Below, one piece after another: positions 26,024 to 38,430 of a stretch of DNA of 64,000 nucleotides. Below the pieces are notes generated by a model. That model saw only the letters and a program-made list of their open reading frames with translations, did no database searches and was not told the origin of the DNA. The DNA is from Colocasia esculenta. Its lineage: Eukaryota > Streptophyta > Magnoliopsida > Alismatales > Araceae. Location of the stretch: positions 89,157,968 through 89,221,967 of the forward strand of contig CM024761.1 in assembly GCA_014218235.1 (NCBI GenBank), given 5' to 3'. Made by a program: the position numbers and the translations under genes. Numbering within the stretch: position 1 is the first letter of the stretch; each line of letters starts with the position of its first letter.

Positions 26024-26254
26024 TGTTGTGTTGAGTGTGTATTTAATATTCTGATGATGATTTTAATGATGACTAAAATATTAGTTATGGATGATGTCTA
26101 AACACTCATACTTTGATTTTGATGATGACATATTGTACATAATATTATGATGACGAAACAACATGTTTTTGATACTTCATGTTTCATATTTTGATGATAA
26201 TGACATGTTTTGATGACTTACACTTCATATATACAAGTTTGCACAACTAAGTCA

Positions 26255-26480
26255 TAGGTGCGTCGACAAATGTTGAAATCAGGTCGTCACACTCAGTCCA
26301 TCCTGTAAGTTTCTGAATAACAAAGTCATAGTTGCGTCGACACAAGTTGAAATCAAGTCGACACACTTAGTTCATCCAGTGAGCTCTATCTGAAAAAAAA
26401 ACATAGGTGGTCTGCACAAGCTCTTAATCAGGTCGACACATGTGTCCTCCCAGTAAGCTGGAACTAATACTTAGTTAGTT
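26255..26480 (+). repeat. GTCGACA-bearing imperfect repeats in copia LTR
   Basis: About four diverged ~75-90-bp copies, each with a 'gtcgaca' or 'gtcaaca' word near a ttgaaatca block and a tcc(a/t)gtaag block. It occupies the same LTR zone as the CTGTCGACAG cassette of the other copia LTR. Confidence 0.65.
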
Positions 26481-27090
26481 ACGTCAACACACATGCAAAC
26501 ATGCGGCGATGCACCTCAAAAAGGATATAATTTTCAATGGGTGTGATTTATCCCTGGGATTATGGGAGACTCTCTTATTACCAGTATACCCTTTCATCTA
26601 AGTGGCAATGAGGAGAAGAACTTATGGACATATGGCAACCTTGGGTGAACCCTAGGTTTCTGTGCACGTCTCCCACGTACAAGGGAGTGCAATGAGATTA
26701 TAAAAAGCCTCTTGTCTCATCTGAAGGAGGCATCCATCACAGAGGATGTGGGGATTAAGGCCAAGCATAGAGAGAAAGAGAGTTAGAGTGCTGAATGGGG
26801 AGCACATCAAAGAGAAGAGCAACAAAGAAAGAAGGAGCAATCGTGCAAAGCAGAAGTTGCAGACCAAGGAAGAAGCATCAGATCTAAATAGAGCATCATG
26901 AATAGGAGTGTACACGGTTCGGTTCGGTTTTCTCCATTTTTTGAGAAAACCGAACCGAACCGAACTCATTCGGTGAACCGAATCGAACCGAACCAGTTCG
27001 ATTCGGTTCAAACCGAAATCTGGCATTTCTAGCATTTTTCTGGTGTTTTTCTGACATTTCTCTAAAAAATATGCAAAAAGATGTGTTTAC

Positions 27091-27180
27091 CGGTGGTCGC
27101 GAGTTTCGAACTCGCGAGCAAAACGTGCGACCACCACGCACGCGGAGGGCGTGCGACGCCGCCCTCCACTGCGCTACCAT
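27091..27180 (-). other. tRNA-like segment in second MITE
   Basis: On the minus strand, atggtagcgcagtgg resembles an A box and gcgagttcgaaactcgcgacc is a strong T-arm/B box. No full acceptor stem is visible. It is not a working tRNA gene. Confidence 0.5.
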
Positions 27181-27206
27181 TTTTTTGTATAATTTTATTA
27201 TTTATA

Positions 27207-27209
<3 letters not shown>

Positions 27210-27249
<40 letters not shown>

Positions 27250-27256
27250 TATATAT
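27210..27256. repeat. (AT)n microsatellite
   Basis: A nearly pure AT dinucleotide run of about 45 bases inside the MITE, interrupted once. Confidence 0.95.
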
Positions 27257-28005
27257 TCGGTTCATTTCGGTTTCCCAACCTGAAACCGAACTGAACCACC
27301 AAGCCCATGAAACCGAACCGAACCGTCCGATTCGATTTGGTTTTTCGGTTTGGACCATATTTTGTACAGCCCTAATCATGAATTGAATAAGACCTCCATC
27401 AAATCCTCTCAAGAGTCTTCAATTCAAGCTTCGAGCAGATCATCTTCAATGAGGAACATCCAATTCATCTCTCTATTACTTATTTCTATTGGAGTGTTGA
27501 TCACAATCTATTTTTGAGTGTTTTTGAAATCTGTACAAGTGTTTTGTGCAGATTTCAATGTGTTTATGTTTGAGTGGATCTGATCTATGCTAGAGGATTT
27601 GATCTTATAGGAACTTGATCTAGCTTGTGTGTGTGTGGTTTGAGCCGTCAAGCTCTTATGTGTGTTGTACTCAGGTTTTTAAGTAGTGTGGCCTCACTGT
27701 GTGAGGAGTGGATGTAGGAATCACTGGTGTGATTTCCAACCACCTAAAAATCTCTTGTGCAATGGTTTGAACTATTTTCTGCGCTAGATGGATGCATAGA
27801 GATTTCACTTATACACTACTTGTCAATTTTCTCACACAATGGTCTATAATTTAACTACATAACCATATCAGATCAACATGGTTTTCATTGAATTGATTTA
27901 TAATCTGAAGTAATTTTTAAATTGCTTAAGCTTCCGTTGTGATTGGGAATAGATCTACTCAACCCCCCCTCTTCTAGATCTATTCACCCTAGTTGTTCTA
28001 TAACA

Positions 28006-30044
28006 ACACCGAGAACCCGACCCTCGGCCCCAAGCCGAGGACCGGATTTTCGCGGTCACCACCCACAGATCTGGGGACCCGAAGGGCTACAAGATGAGTC
28101 TAACAGATTATGTAAAGGAAATAATTGTCAACTACTGAACTAGGAGCACACACACATAAGTGAAATAGAGAAGAGCGAGACTACTACGTAACGCTCTAGG
28201 TGCAGTCACAACACACAAGGAGTACAAGTAAACAAAGGGGAAGAAAAAGGCCCTTAGGGGCATACCTCAATGGTGAAGTACAACTGAAGAAAATGGGAGT
28301 CCCTCTGCTAGCTACGGGGACGATGATGACTGCCCCATCTACTTTGCCCGACGCGCACCCTGTCGCTGCTGGGAAGTCTCACCAGCAAAAAGGAGGGATG
28401 AGCTTTAAAACAAAAGCTCAGTACGGACTACCAATCACCTACTGGCTCTAACAGATAGGATAAAAAGTTATAATTAAAGTAAATGAAAATAGTTATAAAA
28501 ATTAAACTAGAGCAGGAAAGTGCGGAAGAAATGTTAACCAACTAGCAACAATACGGGAAGCGTAACACGATCAAAACCTCCATACGACCTGCACATCATG
28601 ACCACCACACGGCTAGTAACACAGATAAAAAGAACCCTGCCTGGACAAGCAACACTAGCTATGGAAACCACTACCACTAGTCAACCGGTCAGGAGCGTCT
28701 ACTGACGTCTTACCGTCGACCACAGTCCTAGCAGCCACGTCTCATCAGAGTGGAGTCGAGGAACACAAGTAACCACAACAGTAACCATCGTAGTTTGGCC
28801 GGACTACAGTCTAGTGCCTGGCCTCTCTAGGTGGTTCCAGGGCCACAAAGAGTGAGGCAGTGAGAAGAAGGACTAGCTGCCTACCCCGAGAAAAACTCTG
28901 AACAACCTCGGCGTCCCATACCAACTACGAGAGCTCTGCAAATGACTCGACACCACTGTCCAAACCACCATTTTCCCCTCCACTCCAGAGTCTGTGACTC
29001 GAGCACGCCCGTCGCCTAGAGACACTTCCTCAATGGGCTCATGAGGATGGGGGTTCCATGTAAATGATAACAACCTCTCGCGGGACAAGCCTTTAGGTGC
29101 CGAGCACCGAGCGAACAACCAGTGTATGACCATACTAGGAACTAGCACTGGTGCCACGGGTACAAAAAGAACCAATAATGGCGAAGGCTCAATAAGAAAG
29201 GAACTTTGCATGAACTCACCTGAATCTGTTATTGTCGCGACTCCCATGGATGTCGTGACACTGTTGCGACTCCAAGGCCGGCCATGACACTGTCATGACG
29301 CCCTGAGTCGTCGTGATGATGACGCGGCGTCCATGCCCACCGCGATAGTCAAAGCTTGTCGCAGTCGGCGTATGCGTCGCAACACCATCACGACCCTTAG
29401 GCCGGTGGCGATCTAAGATAGTGGGGGTCCCAGTACAGTCCACCCAGGGATCTCCCCAAAAACCACCAAAACACACCATTCGGGGGAGGGGAGCATGGGA
29501 GAGTGTAGGAAAGCATGTAAATAAGCTAACCACCCTCAAACCCCACAAATAAAGCATCAAACAACAAGTGCTATGCTCAAAGAAACCTCTCCACGAACAG
29601 AGCATGGATCTCTCACCCCAAATCCCAAACACAATGGTGAAACAAGAATCACAAGGGGGAGGGGGCATGCTAGAGCAAGAGAAGAAGAGAAGTCCCTACC
29701 TCAAGTAGTAGAGCCAACCCGTTGGGGCCTTCTCGTACAAATGGCCGCCACCTCCTCGCTCCAAGCACACATAGACGTCGCCTACCCGAAGGGGACATCA
29801 CCACCTCGCCAAGAACATCAAGAAAATTGCCGAAGAAGCAAGAAGGCTCGGAGGAGGAAGAATAAGGACAAGATCGCATTTCTTGAAGGCTCGCCCACCT
29901 CTGTCGCTACCATAATGCGATGGGTAAGAGCGCCGCGATAAGAACCATGTCGCGTCTGGCCCTACTGTTGTGACACCATAGCGGCCAGCAGGTCTGTCGT
30001 GACCCTGAGGATGGGGCCAAGGCCTAAGAGATCCAGATCCTACA
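28006..30044 (-). mobile_element. Chromovirus 3' LTR, reverse orientation
   Basis: On the minus strand the LTR starts tgtaggatctgg at 30044, directly after a purine tract (aaatgggggaagga). Its far end is cut about 4 bases short by the copia LTR, as the flank reads acaccgagaac where an LTR end would read tgtaacaccg. GCGAC/GTCGC-like words lie at 29230-29420 and 29930-30010. Its open frames encode no recognisable protein. Confidence 0.7.
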
Positions 30045-30315
30045 TCCTTCCCCCATTTAGTGATTTCGTCCTCGAAATCGAAGAAAACTCAATCTCTGGA
30101 AAAGAAGGCAGTAAGGGAAAACAACATACCATTCACCCAAACAAGTATGGAAACTGCTCTCTCATCTCGTCCTCACGCTCCCAAGTGGCCTCGCCACCAA
30201 TGCAGTTTTCCTTAACAACCTTGACAAGCAGAATCTGCCTCCTGTGCAACTGCTGCATTCTGCAGTACACAACTCAGACTGGGTACCCTAGCACAGACAA
30301 GTCTGGTGTAACCTC
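30045..30315 (-). pseudogene. Chromovirus pol C-terminus (chromodomain-like tail)
   Basis: Minus-strand translation ends in GGEATWEREDEMREQFPYLF, nearly identical to the tail of the other chromovirus pol (GGESTWEREDEMREQFPYLF). Upstream pol is missing because the plus-strand gypsy LTR begins at 30316. The tail belongs to the C-terminal chromodomain region that follows integrase in chromoviruses. Confidence 0.85.
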
Positions 30316-33295
30316 TGTAGCAACCTGGATTTTTCAAAAAAATAAAAATTTAATAATAATAAAAATAAAAGCAATTATGAAATCAAATAAAAGGGAATCA
30401 AATAAACCCATTAAATGAAAATAAGTAATGAGCTTTGTTAAATGGACCCATTAGAAATTTATGGGCCAAAATAGAGATTTAAAAAAAGAAATAATAGGAA
30501 AATATTCTAAATTCGTAGCTAAATTATTACTTAAATAGAAAAGGGATATTTAATGCATTAAATAGCTAATTTAAGTTGGATTTGGATCCTAAACCTACCC
30601 CAGTAGCTTGGCCACGAATTTAGCTCCCACCCTAACCCAATTAGAAGTTCTCAAGCTTGGAAAGGGTGAGAGAAATAGAAATCCCGAAATTTAATAGGAA
30701 TTAGAGTCCTATTAGGAATTAGAAATACAGAGACATAAATACTCTCTTAAACCTCCATGGCCGGCCCTAGCTCATTGCCAAGGGTTCTGGACCAGGAAGA
30801 GAGGCCAAGGAGGAGGAGAACTCGTGGGGAGAAGGAGCTCTCAGGTCATCAACCTCGTTCTTCAAGTTCTAGCCTAGAAGAGTAAAATGATAAAAGGTAG
30901 GCATTCTCATGAGCAAAACTAAATCAAGTTCGTATGTAGGTTGATCTAAACCTCAGGAATCAAAGCCCTCTTGTCTCATATTTTTCCATCGAGCAATCTT
31001 TTGTTCTTAATTTTTGAAGTTCTGTAAACTACATAACCCTGAGCCCTCTTCTTAATTCTTGATCTCCATGTGTACTGAACCACATGCTACGAAAATTTTA
31101 TTAGGGATACTGATGGATGTTAGGCTTCTTTTGCCCCTAAAAGCCCTAATTTTCATTCATCCTATCTTTCGAATTAATTCGTTAATCTCATCTGTATGTT
31201 CTATGTTCTTCATGATTACACATGACCAAAGCATGTCGAAACCCTTTTTGTTTTCAACTCCCTATTTACTGTATGTACCATGCTTGTCTAGATCAATTTG
31301 CAACTAGTTTAATGATTTTTCATTGCTTGTACAATTAGTTATGATTTTTTGAATCACCCTGTGTCAAATAGGGTAAGTCTGGCCGCAATCCAATACACTG
31401 TTCTTTCCCTGTCGGACTCGGGCGCAGACCTGTGAATGCGATGGACCGATAGGCCGCGTTCACAGGGCCATCGCGACAGAGCCTTCCATCGTGACCTGAT
31501 CGCGACAGGGCCTGTCGTCGGATCTACTGCCCGATCTGACTAGGCCATCGCACCGTCAAGCGACCCCGTCGCGATCTGTCTGCCTGAATCGATGAGGCTG
31601 TCGCGACCTGTACAAGATCCTGTCGCATTCTGCTTGACCCCGTTGCGACCCTCATTAGGGTACATCGCGATATGGGCTTTTTGCATGAAACCCCCTATCT
31701 CTGCAAGTCTTGAATTTCTACAGTGTTTGTACCTCTCTTAACAGTCATATACACAGTAAATATACTTGTTATAACTGAACATTATGTGTGATTTTAAAAG
31801 ACATGCACATGACTTATTCCTAGCTATGATTTCATGATACATGCACACACTTTGAACCATCCAATTATGGCTTAACTTGCCATGTAATTAACTCATAATA
31901 CATCTAGTAATTTATGTAATTAAATTTCCATATTTTAAATAGACTTGTCTACGTTTTCTCGCGATGTTTTGGGAATACCGATACCGATGCTCCACTATTC
32001 TAGAATTCCTCTAGAACGTCGAGCACTTATTTCTATATACACACTCTCTCTTGACTTGGACAAACTCTCCGTTGGATACTCCTTCTGCCGAACTAGTGAA
32101 TCCTGTTCAAGGCCTCTGTAAGTCTCCTCTATCCATGGATTCCCACATGGTCGACGAGCCGGTTGTACCTTAACACCTATGATACCCTTTAGGGATCAAT
32201 ATGATCCAAATAGCTATTAGAAGTTCGCTATTATCTTGAATCACGCCGGACCTCTGGACCTGTGCTTAACATGGCCAGTGGAAGGGTCGTGAGTTCCACT
32301 TGACTTCCAACACCAAGTGCGCATGTTGTGCAACTGTTACTATCGCTTGTTTACTCGACGTGTTACGTGCAATGTCCACTAGCTTTCATCTATACTCTAC
32401 TCGCTCATCTATTCACGTTCACTCTACTATCTCATCTATTCATCTAGTACTCTCATCTATTTCTTGGTACTCTATATTGGCCATTGACTGATTGTCTAAA
32501 AGATAAACAATATAACCAATGCCTAGCAATATAAAAAGAACCCGATCTGGTCCTGGGATGTGCACCCGAAAGTGCTAGTGCCCATGGGAGTTAAATGATC
32601 GGAGTGTTTGGCATTACACTCGAGTGCTATCTATCTCGACTATCTAATGACAATCAAAAGTTCTATGTTCTCTCGTTGTCTATTGACAAAAGTGCTATAC
32701 TATACCCGTTGTGCTATTGCTATACTTTGTGCTATTTGTGCTATGACCATCCTGCTATTTTGTGATATACTCGACACTTCTGCTATATTGGACAGTTGTG
32801 CTATTTCGTTCACGTGCTATCATGCTATCTCTTATGTTACTTGACTCTCTCGCTCTATCTTTAGTTACTCTGCCTTTTAATACATTAATCATTTAAAGCC
32901 TGCTTGACTATTGAGATTTAAGTCCTACTGGGCGTTATCGCTCACCCTGCGTTATTTGTCGTTGTGTTCTCAGGTGAGACCGAGGATGACACATACACTC
33001 AAGAGGACGGGAACGACCAGGAGTGATGTTATGAGCACCCTAGTGTCTTAGTACTATGTTAGAGTTATAGTAGATATGTTAGAAGTTTGTGTTTTATCTT
33101 TTGCTTTTATTTCAATGTAATTGGGCCCTATAGAATGGCTCTGATATTAGTGGTTGTAACAAGACATTGAAAGTTATTAATGAGAAGAATTTTCTTTAGT
33201 ATTATTCATTGTGCAATGGTTTATGTCTAGTACTTGCTCTGTACCATTTACTTGCAACTGCCTCGCGTTCCGATATTCCGCGTCAGGGGGTGACA
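30316..33295 (+). mobile_element. 5' LTR of plus-strand Ty3/gypsy chromovirus
   Basis: Starts tgtagcaacct and ends agggggtgaca, immediately followed by a primer-binding site. At 2,980 bp it is the only gypsy LTR here still joined to its own internal region. A GCGAC/GTCGC cassette occupies 31433-31672. Zones rich in ctcatctatt (32385-32465) and gtgctat (32620-32830) lie downstream, then a 'ctactgggcgttatcgctcacc' zone near 32925. Left flank is acctc; no right TSD is visible because the element is truncated. Confidence 0.88.
31433..31672. repeat. GCGAC/GTCGC cassette in gypsy 5' LTR
   Basis: At least twelve words or variants in 240 bases. Successive centres include 31440, 31455, 31475, 31490, 31504, 31519 and 31533, so the main interval is 14-15 bp, with some of about 20. 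The second half is less regular. Confidence 0.8.
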
Positions 33296-33301
33296 GTTTT
33301 G

Positions 33302-33314
33302 TGGTATCAGAGCC
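33302..33314 (+). promoter_or_regulatory. Primer-binding site, tRNA-Met type
   Basis: tggtatcagagcc lies 6 bases after the LTR end and matches the 3' end of initiator tRNA-Met in reverse complement, the usual primer of plant gypsy and copia elements. Confidence 0.9.
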
Positions 33315-33497
33315 TAGGTTATTCTTAAGTATAAGATGATCTAGGTTAACCTGCCTCGACTAGAGTCAATTATCCTACCTATCTGAGTTGTGGTTAGAGC
33401 CATGGGTAACTAGCTAAAATAAACTCACACACGCACGAATTAAAATCCACATGAATATCATGACAATAAGTTATTTTGTAGGAACTAAGCAACAAGG

Positions 33498-35429
33498 ATG
33501 ACTGATGAACATGCTCAAATGAAGGGCATGCAACAAACCATCCAAGAACTGACGCGCGCAATTGTGCAAGCTACCCAAGGAGGTGGCAATCGTGGCGGTG
33601 CAGGCGACCTACATCGTAACTTCCGGAGTCTGAACCCACCTAGGTTCAGTGGATCCACAGATCCAGATGAAGCCGAACACTGGCTAATAGAAACGGAAAG
33701 AATCTTCCGTGTCATGCAATATGCAACGGGGGATAAGCTGCCACTGGCCACATTTCAACTTAAAAAGGACGCCCGCGCTTGGTGGGAGTCTGTGGAAGCG
33801 ACCCGAGCAAATGGTTAGTTCACTTGGGCCGAATTCAAAGAAGCCTTCAATTCCAAATACTTCTCCGAGCATGTGCAAGAAAGGAAGGCTACAGAATTTG
33901 CCGCTCTTAAGCAGAGGAGCCTGACAGTGGCCGAGTATGAGGCCCAATTCTCTAGACTGGCAAGGTATGCTAAACACCTGGTGAACACGGACAGAATGAA
34001 GGCTAAGCACTTTCTCAACGGCCTTAAGCCTCAATACATTACCCAACTAGCACCTCTCGACATCCAGACCTACGCCGAGATGGTAAAGAAAGCTCAGCTG
34101 CTGGAGATGCTACGGACTTCACCGACCGTATCAAAGGGAAGTTCATAAAAAAGGAAATGACTTCTAGACCATCATCTGCCAAGCCGAACAATGGTAAGAA
34201 ATGTCCCTTCAACATCACAGAGGGGTCCAGCCAAGAAAGAAAACCTAAGGTCTTCGTACCCAACACTCCAGCCAAAAGCAACTGCAAGCATTGTGAGAAG
34301 CCATGTCACATTGCTAATGAATGCTGGAGGAAAGTCGGCGCATGTATGTGCTGTGGAAGTCGCGAGCACCGCATCCCCGAGTGCCCTCTACTGAAAGAAC
34401 ATGAGAGGCACCCTAATGCACCTTAGAAACAAGGAAGACTGCAAGCCCTGCATGATGAGGAACCTGCTACGGAAGGTGGCGTGGTAGAAGGCACTCTACA
34501 AGTTTTCTCCTTATTAGCATTTATTTTATTTGATACTGGAGCCACTCATTTTTATATCTTAAAACTTTGTTGATACCTTGAATACTAAACCTATATACAT
34601 GGTTGTGAGTTCTCTGTCACAACACCACTAGGAGAAAAGGGAAATTGAACAAATACTTCCCATCTGCCGATGTAATGATCGGAGACCAAAACCTAAAAGC
34701 TGACTTGGTGTGTATGCTCATGGAAGGCTATGATGTAATTTTGGGAGCTGACTGGTTGTCCACATATGAGGCAAGTGTCGATTGTAAGAAAGGGAAAGTT
34801 ACCTTTAGTGACTTCCTAAATTGGCATTCTATGGGATTAGACATAAGAGACGGATGTCTCTAATCTTCGCCATAAAAGCCCACAACATGATAAGGAAAGG
34901 TTGCATTGCTTTCTAGCAGTCGTGGTTGTGGAAAAGAAGGGTTCTAAGATAGAAGACATCCACATAGTTCAGGATTATCCCGATGTGTTTCCTGAAGATC
35001 TGCCAGAGATTCCCTTGGAACGAGATGTCAACTTCTCCATTGAATTGATCCCTAGAGCCGCCCCGGTATCGCATCAACCATACCGGATGTCACCTGCTGA
35101 GCTCAAGGAACTAAAGGAGCACCTGCGCTATTCGTCAAGAAGAAAGATGGTTCGATGAGGTTGTGCATCAATTATTGTCAACTCACCATCAAGAAAAAAT
35201 ACCCATTGCCCAGGGTTGATGAACTATTCGACCAAATATCGGGAGCTCAATATTTCTCCAAGATCGATCTTCGATCTGGCTATAATCAAATGAGGATCAA
35301 AGATGATGATTTCTTCAAAACGGCTTTCAGGAGCAGGTACAGACACTATGAATTCGTCGTTATGCTTTTGGTCTAACCAATGCTCCTGCAGCTTTATGCA
35401 ACTTATTGTTTGGGTTCTCATATGGAGAA
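33498..35429 (+). pseudogene. Ty3/gypsy gag-pol remnant: gag, CCHC, protease, RT start
   Basis: Gag starts with the Met at 33498. It shows the LNPPRFSGSTDPDEAEHWL and DARAWWE blocks of the retrotransposon gag family, an in-frame TAG at 33816, then more gag to about 34110. After a frameshift come two CX2CX4HX4C knuckles (CKHCEKPCHIANEC and CMCCGSREHRIPEC, 34280-34385). Protease follows with LFDTGATH (near 34535) and DVILGADWL, then RT with FPEDLPEIP, LCINYCQL, YPLPRVDELFDQ and FSKIDLRSGYNQ. RT is cut before its catalytic motif at 35429, where copia LTR sequence begins. Several stops and at least three frameshifts make it inactive. Confidence 0.92.
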
Positions 35430-36754
35430 TGTTGGGTTACAACAAGTGTTTAAATGTTTTGAGATGGAGCAATACTAATTGATGTTATGTTTGTTTTTGA
35501 TGATAAACATTTCATGAACAAAACAAATTGATGTGTTATGAAGTGAAACATGATGAAATGACAATTGGATGCAAATGAAACGCATGTTTTATATGTTCAT
35601 TATATCTCACTAATTAGTTTTAATGTAGGTGTGAATGTACAAAAGACAAAGCCCAAAATCCAAGAGAAAAGAAAAGTTGAAATGCTGAAATAGTGCACCT
35701 GTCAACAAATATAGTGCATCTGTCAACAGATGAATAGTGCATCTGTCGACAGATGATTTTCACCTGTCGACAGATCCACTCAGAAATCTATTTCCAGAAA
35801 GTCCCAATCTTCCGGTTTCTTGCAAACCTGCAGCATATGTCGACAGCAACAAGTCGGCTGTCGACAGACGGAGTTTCGGGAAGATCTAATGGCCGGGATA
35901 TGATCTATATTTTGGTGTTTCCTTTTAGCACGACTCTCTATGCTTGGACACCACTATATATGGATCATATGAGGCTATTTTCGCAGCAAGAAGCCACCAT
36001 ACCAAAACCCTAAGCAAAGGTCAAGAAGAAGGCTTTCTTCCTGCTGCCCTGCTTCATCTCTCTGCCCAGAACAAAGAAGAACAACCTTCCAAGCGAGTTG
36101 AAGCCGGTTCGTCCGTGGTTCAAGCTTCTCCATCAATTGATACTTGTCAAGACGAAGCTTGGAGTCTTCTGGACGACCAACGAGAAGAGATCTACATCGG
36201 GATTTGATTCTTCATCTCAACTCTTCTCTTTTCACTACTCTCATATATTTGTGTGTGCACTGATTTGAGATTAGTACGTGGATGTTGTGCAAGTGTGGAT
36301 TGTTGTTCTGATTGCTTGTTTGCATCAGACAACGTGGTGTGTGGATCAGATCAAGGCTAGAGGATCTGATCTGTTGTGAACCTGATATAGCGTGTGTGTG
36401 TGTGGTTGAGTCGGTGTGCTCGTGTGTGTGTTGTACTCAGTTGTTGAGTAGTGTGTCCTCACTGTGTGGGGGTGGACGTAGGAGTCACGTGGTGTGATCT
36501 CTGAACCACCTAAAAAATCCCTTGTGCACTATGGTTTGATTTGTGGTTTGCATTGTATTGCGCTAGATGCATGCATAGGGATTTCGTCTACACACTAACT
36601 GTTAATTTATTCACACACATTACATCAGATCAAAGGGGTTTTGATTGAGTAGATCTTTTAATCCGAAGTAGTTTTTAAATTGCTTAAGTTTTCGCTGCAA
36701 ATCTATTCAACCCCCCCTTCTAGCTTTGCCATCACCGAGTATCCGATCCTAACA
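35430..36754 (+). mobile_element. 5' LTR of copia derivative
   Basis: Starts tgttgggttac and ends gatcctaaca, followed by a primer site. Its first ~780 bp match the 3' LTR at 40456-41246 closely, with small indels, so insertion is relatively recent compared with the decayed neighbours. A tatatatgg box near 35958 is the likely promoter. It carries the CTGTCGACAG cassette at 35699-35867. Confidence 0.9.
35699..35867. repeat. CTGTCGACAG paired palindromes in copia 5' LTR
   Basis: Words start at 35699 and 35720 (gtcaac variants), 35743 and 35764, and 35837 and 35858. Each pair is exactly 21 bp start to start. Confidence 0.9.
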
Positions 36755-36756
36755 AT

Positions 36757-36768
36757 TGGTATCAGAGC
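36757..36768 (+). promoter_or_regulatory. Primer-binding site, tRNA-Met type
   Basis: tggtatcagagc two bases after the 5' LTR end, complementary to initiator tRNA-Met; standard for copia elements. Confidence 0.92.
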
Positions 36769-36913
36769 GGGTTTTTCTATTCATCGATTGTGATTTGGCA
36801 TATCTGTTTATGTGTGGTTAATTGCTCTGATTGGGTTTATATTTGATTCTGATTCTCATCTGATTATCTGATTATGTTGGTTGGTTTATTTATCTAACAC
36901 ATACTCAGAAATA

Positions 36914-38430
36914 TGTCTGAGTTCTCGAGTATCATAAATAGACCAATGTGTATTGAGTTTGATAACCATGTTGATAAAATGCAGGACTCCTTAAGAAGAC
37001 AAGCAAGATTGCAATAAAGCCAAAGACAAATGCTTCATGGCTCATGGCAGCTCCAGAGGTTCTCCTAGTTCAGAAATCTGAAAGATCATATCTGTCAGAG
37101 ACGTCAAGAAACTCTCAAAGGTCAGGTAAATCAAATTCAGATCCATTTGATGCATCAATATCCAATTCTGATTCAGAGAATGATATATCTTATGATGAAT
37201 TGATAGAATGCTATGATCACATGTGCAAACAATTTAAAACTGTTAACATCAAAACAAGAAGCTAAAAGAAAATTGGAAAAGAATGAAATGATAATTGATA
37301 ATGCTCAAGCATTCTATGAAGAAAATGAAACATTGAAAATGGAGAAGGAAAAATTGGAAAAGGAAGTCAAAAACTATGAAATCAAGTTTTCTAAGTTGAA
37401 AGAAGATCATGATCATGTGGAATCTGAAATTCTGATTTGAAAAATCAAATGAAAAATTGATTGATCATAATGAAAATCTCAAATTTGATAATGATCAATT
37501 GATCAAACAAATCTCCAACATGTCTCATGATCATCAAATAAAAGAGAAATGCAACCAATTGATTGAGGAAAATAATCATCTGAAAAGAAGATTGAATGCA
37601 TATCATGACAGACCATTAAATGACGAATGGAATAATTCTAAGAATAAAATTGTTGATCTGGAACAACAATTGCTCAATTTAAAAATGAAAAGAACAAAAT
37701 GAAAATGGTTTGGATGTCATGCTAAACAAGCTTCAGACTTCAGAAAAAGAAGTTGTTGCATTAAAAGCTGAAAAACAGAAGATTCAAATGAATTGAAAAA
37801 CCCAAGTCTTGCTTCTATGAAAAATAAGAAAAATGTTCAAAACCAAAATAAAAATTTGAACAAAAATGCAGCAATTAGAAAGAATGTTGTTACAACTGAA
37901 AATCCGAAAAAGGAAGTGAAAAAGAAAGCAGGATTGTACAAGGTTTCAACTCCTCCAACAGCTCAAAAGCTTCAAGGCAATCTCCAACTCCACATCATGC
38001 CAAGAGATACCAAAGGGTACCACCTCCTTCTTCTCAACCCAAGGGTGATCAAAGGTACTCTAAAGGATCTCAGAGATTCCAGCAAATGCAATCACACTAT
38101 GGTAAGCTCCAGGTAAATGCTCAACCCGTTTGCTACAAATGCAATAAACTTGGTCATCTTGCTAAATTCTGCTGGAAGAAAAATCAACACTCTCATAAAA
38201 ATCATGATGTTGTGCATGCTTCAAAGCTCCATAATAATCCATGTGTTCATACACACAAGGATAAACATGTTCATAAAGATCAGAAATTCATGTATCTATG
38301 AACAGGAAAACTGCACAAAACAACAGAAATCCAAAAATCAAATCACTTTGGATTTTGAAATCTTTGTTATATCCTAACCTTAATGTCGTTGCAGGACCCA
38401 AGCAAGTGTGGGTCCCAAAACAAGCTTGAT
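36914..38430 (+). pseudogene. Copia (SIRE-like) gag remnant with CCHC knuckle
   Basis: Begins MSEFSSIINRP, the common start of SIRE-like gag, but most of the N-terminal gag domain is deleted. The frame jumps to an acidic, Ser-rich stretch (37040-37265) and long Lys/Glu-rich coiled coils (37213-37790). One zinc knuckle follows (CYKCNKLGHLAKFC, 38131-38172). The end, GPKQVWVPKQA near 38395, is the usual gag-pol border motif of this lineage. Several frameshifts and stops are present. No protease, integrase, RT or RNase H follows, so the element depends on partners or is dead. Confidence 0.85.

Larger units (their letters stand above)
26903..27374. mobile_element. Second hAT-type MITE with tRNA-like core
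   Basis: Starts taggagtgtac and ends gtacagcccta, flanked by the exact 8-bp TSD atcatgaa (26895-26902 and 27375-27382). It has the same layout as 5597-6082: ggttcggttcgg-rich subterminal arms, a tRNA-like centre and an AT-rich spacer. The arms can be read as repetitive N-R-T-E-P peptides, which are shadows. Confidence 0.87.
26024..28005 (+). mobile_element. Copia (SIRE-like) 3' LTR
   Basis: Starts tgttgtgttgag and ends tctataaca. Its last ~600 bp align with the end of the 35430-36754 LTR: the tagaggat(t/c)tgatct, gtgttgtactcag, tgatttccaaccacc-type and aaccccccct blocks in order. It contains a MITE at 26903-27374. The right neighbour begins acaccgagaac with no primer site, so this is the downstream end of the element. 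Confidence 0.75.

Noticed and set aside
26896..27412. Peptide repeats of N-R-T-E-P type on both strands
   Set aside because: Produced by the ggttcggttcgg-rich MITE arms, not by a coding region.
28873..29941. Open frames over 120 codons on both strands
   Set aside because: They lie within an LTR, overlap each other and resemble no protein family.
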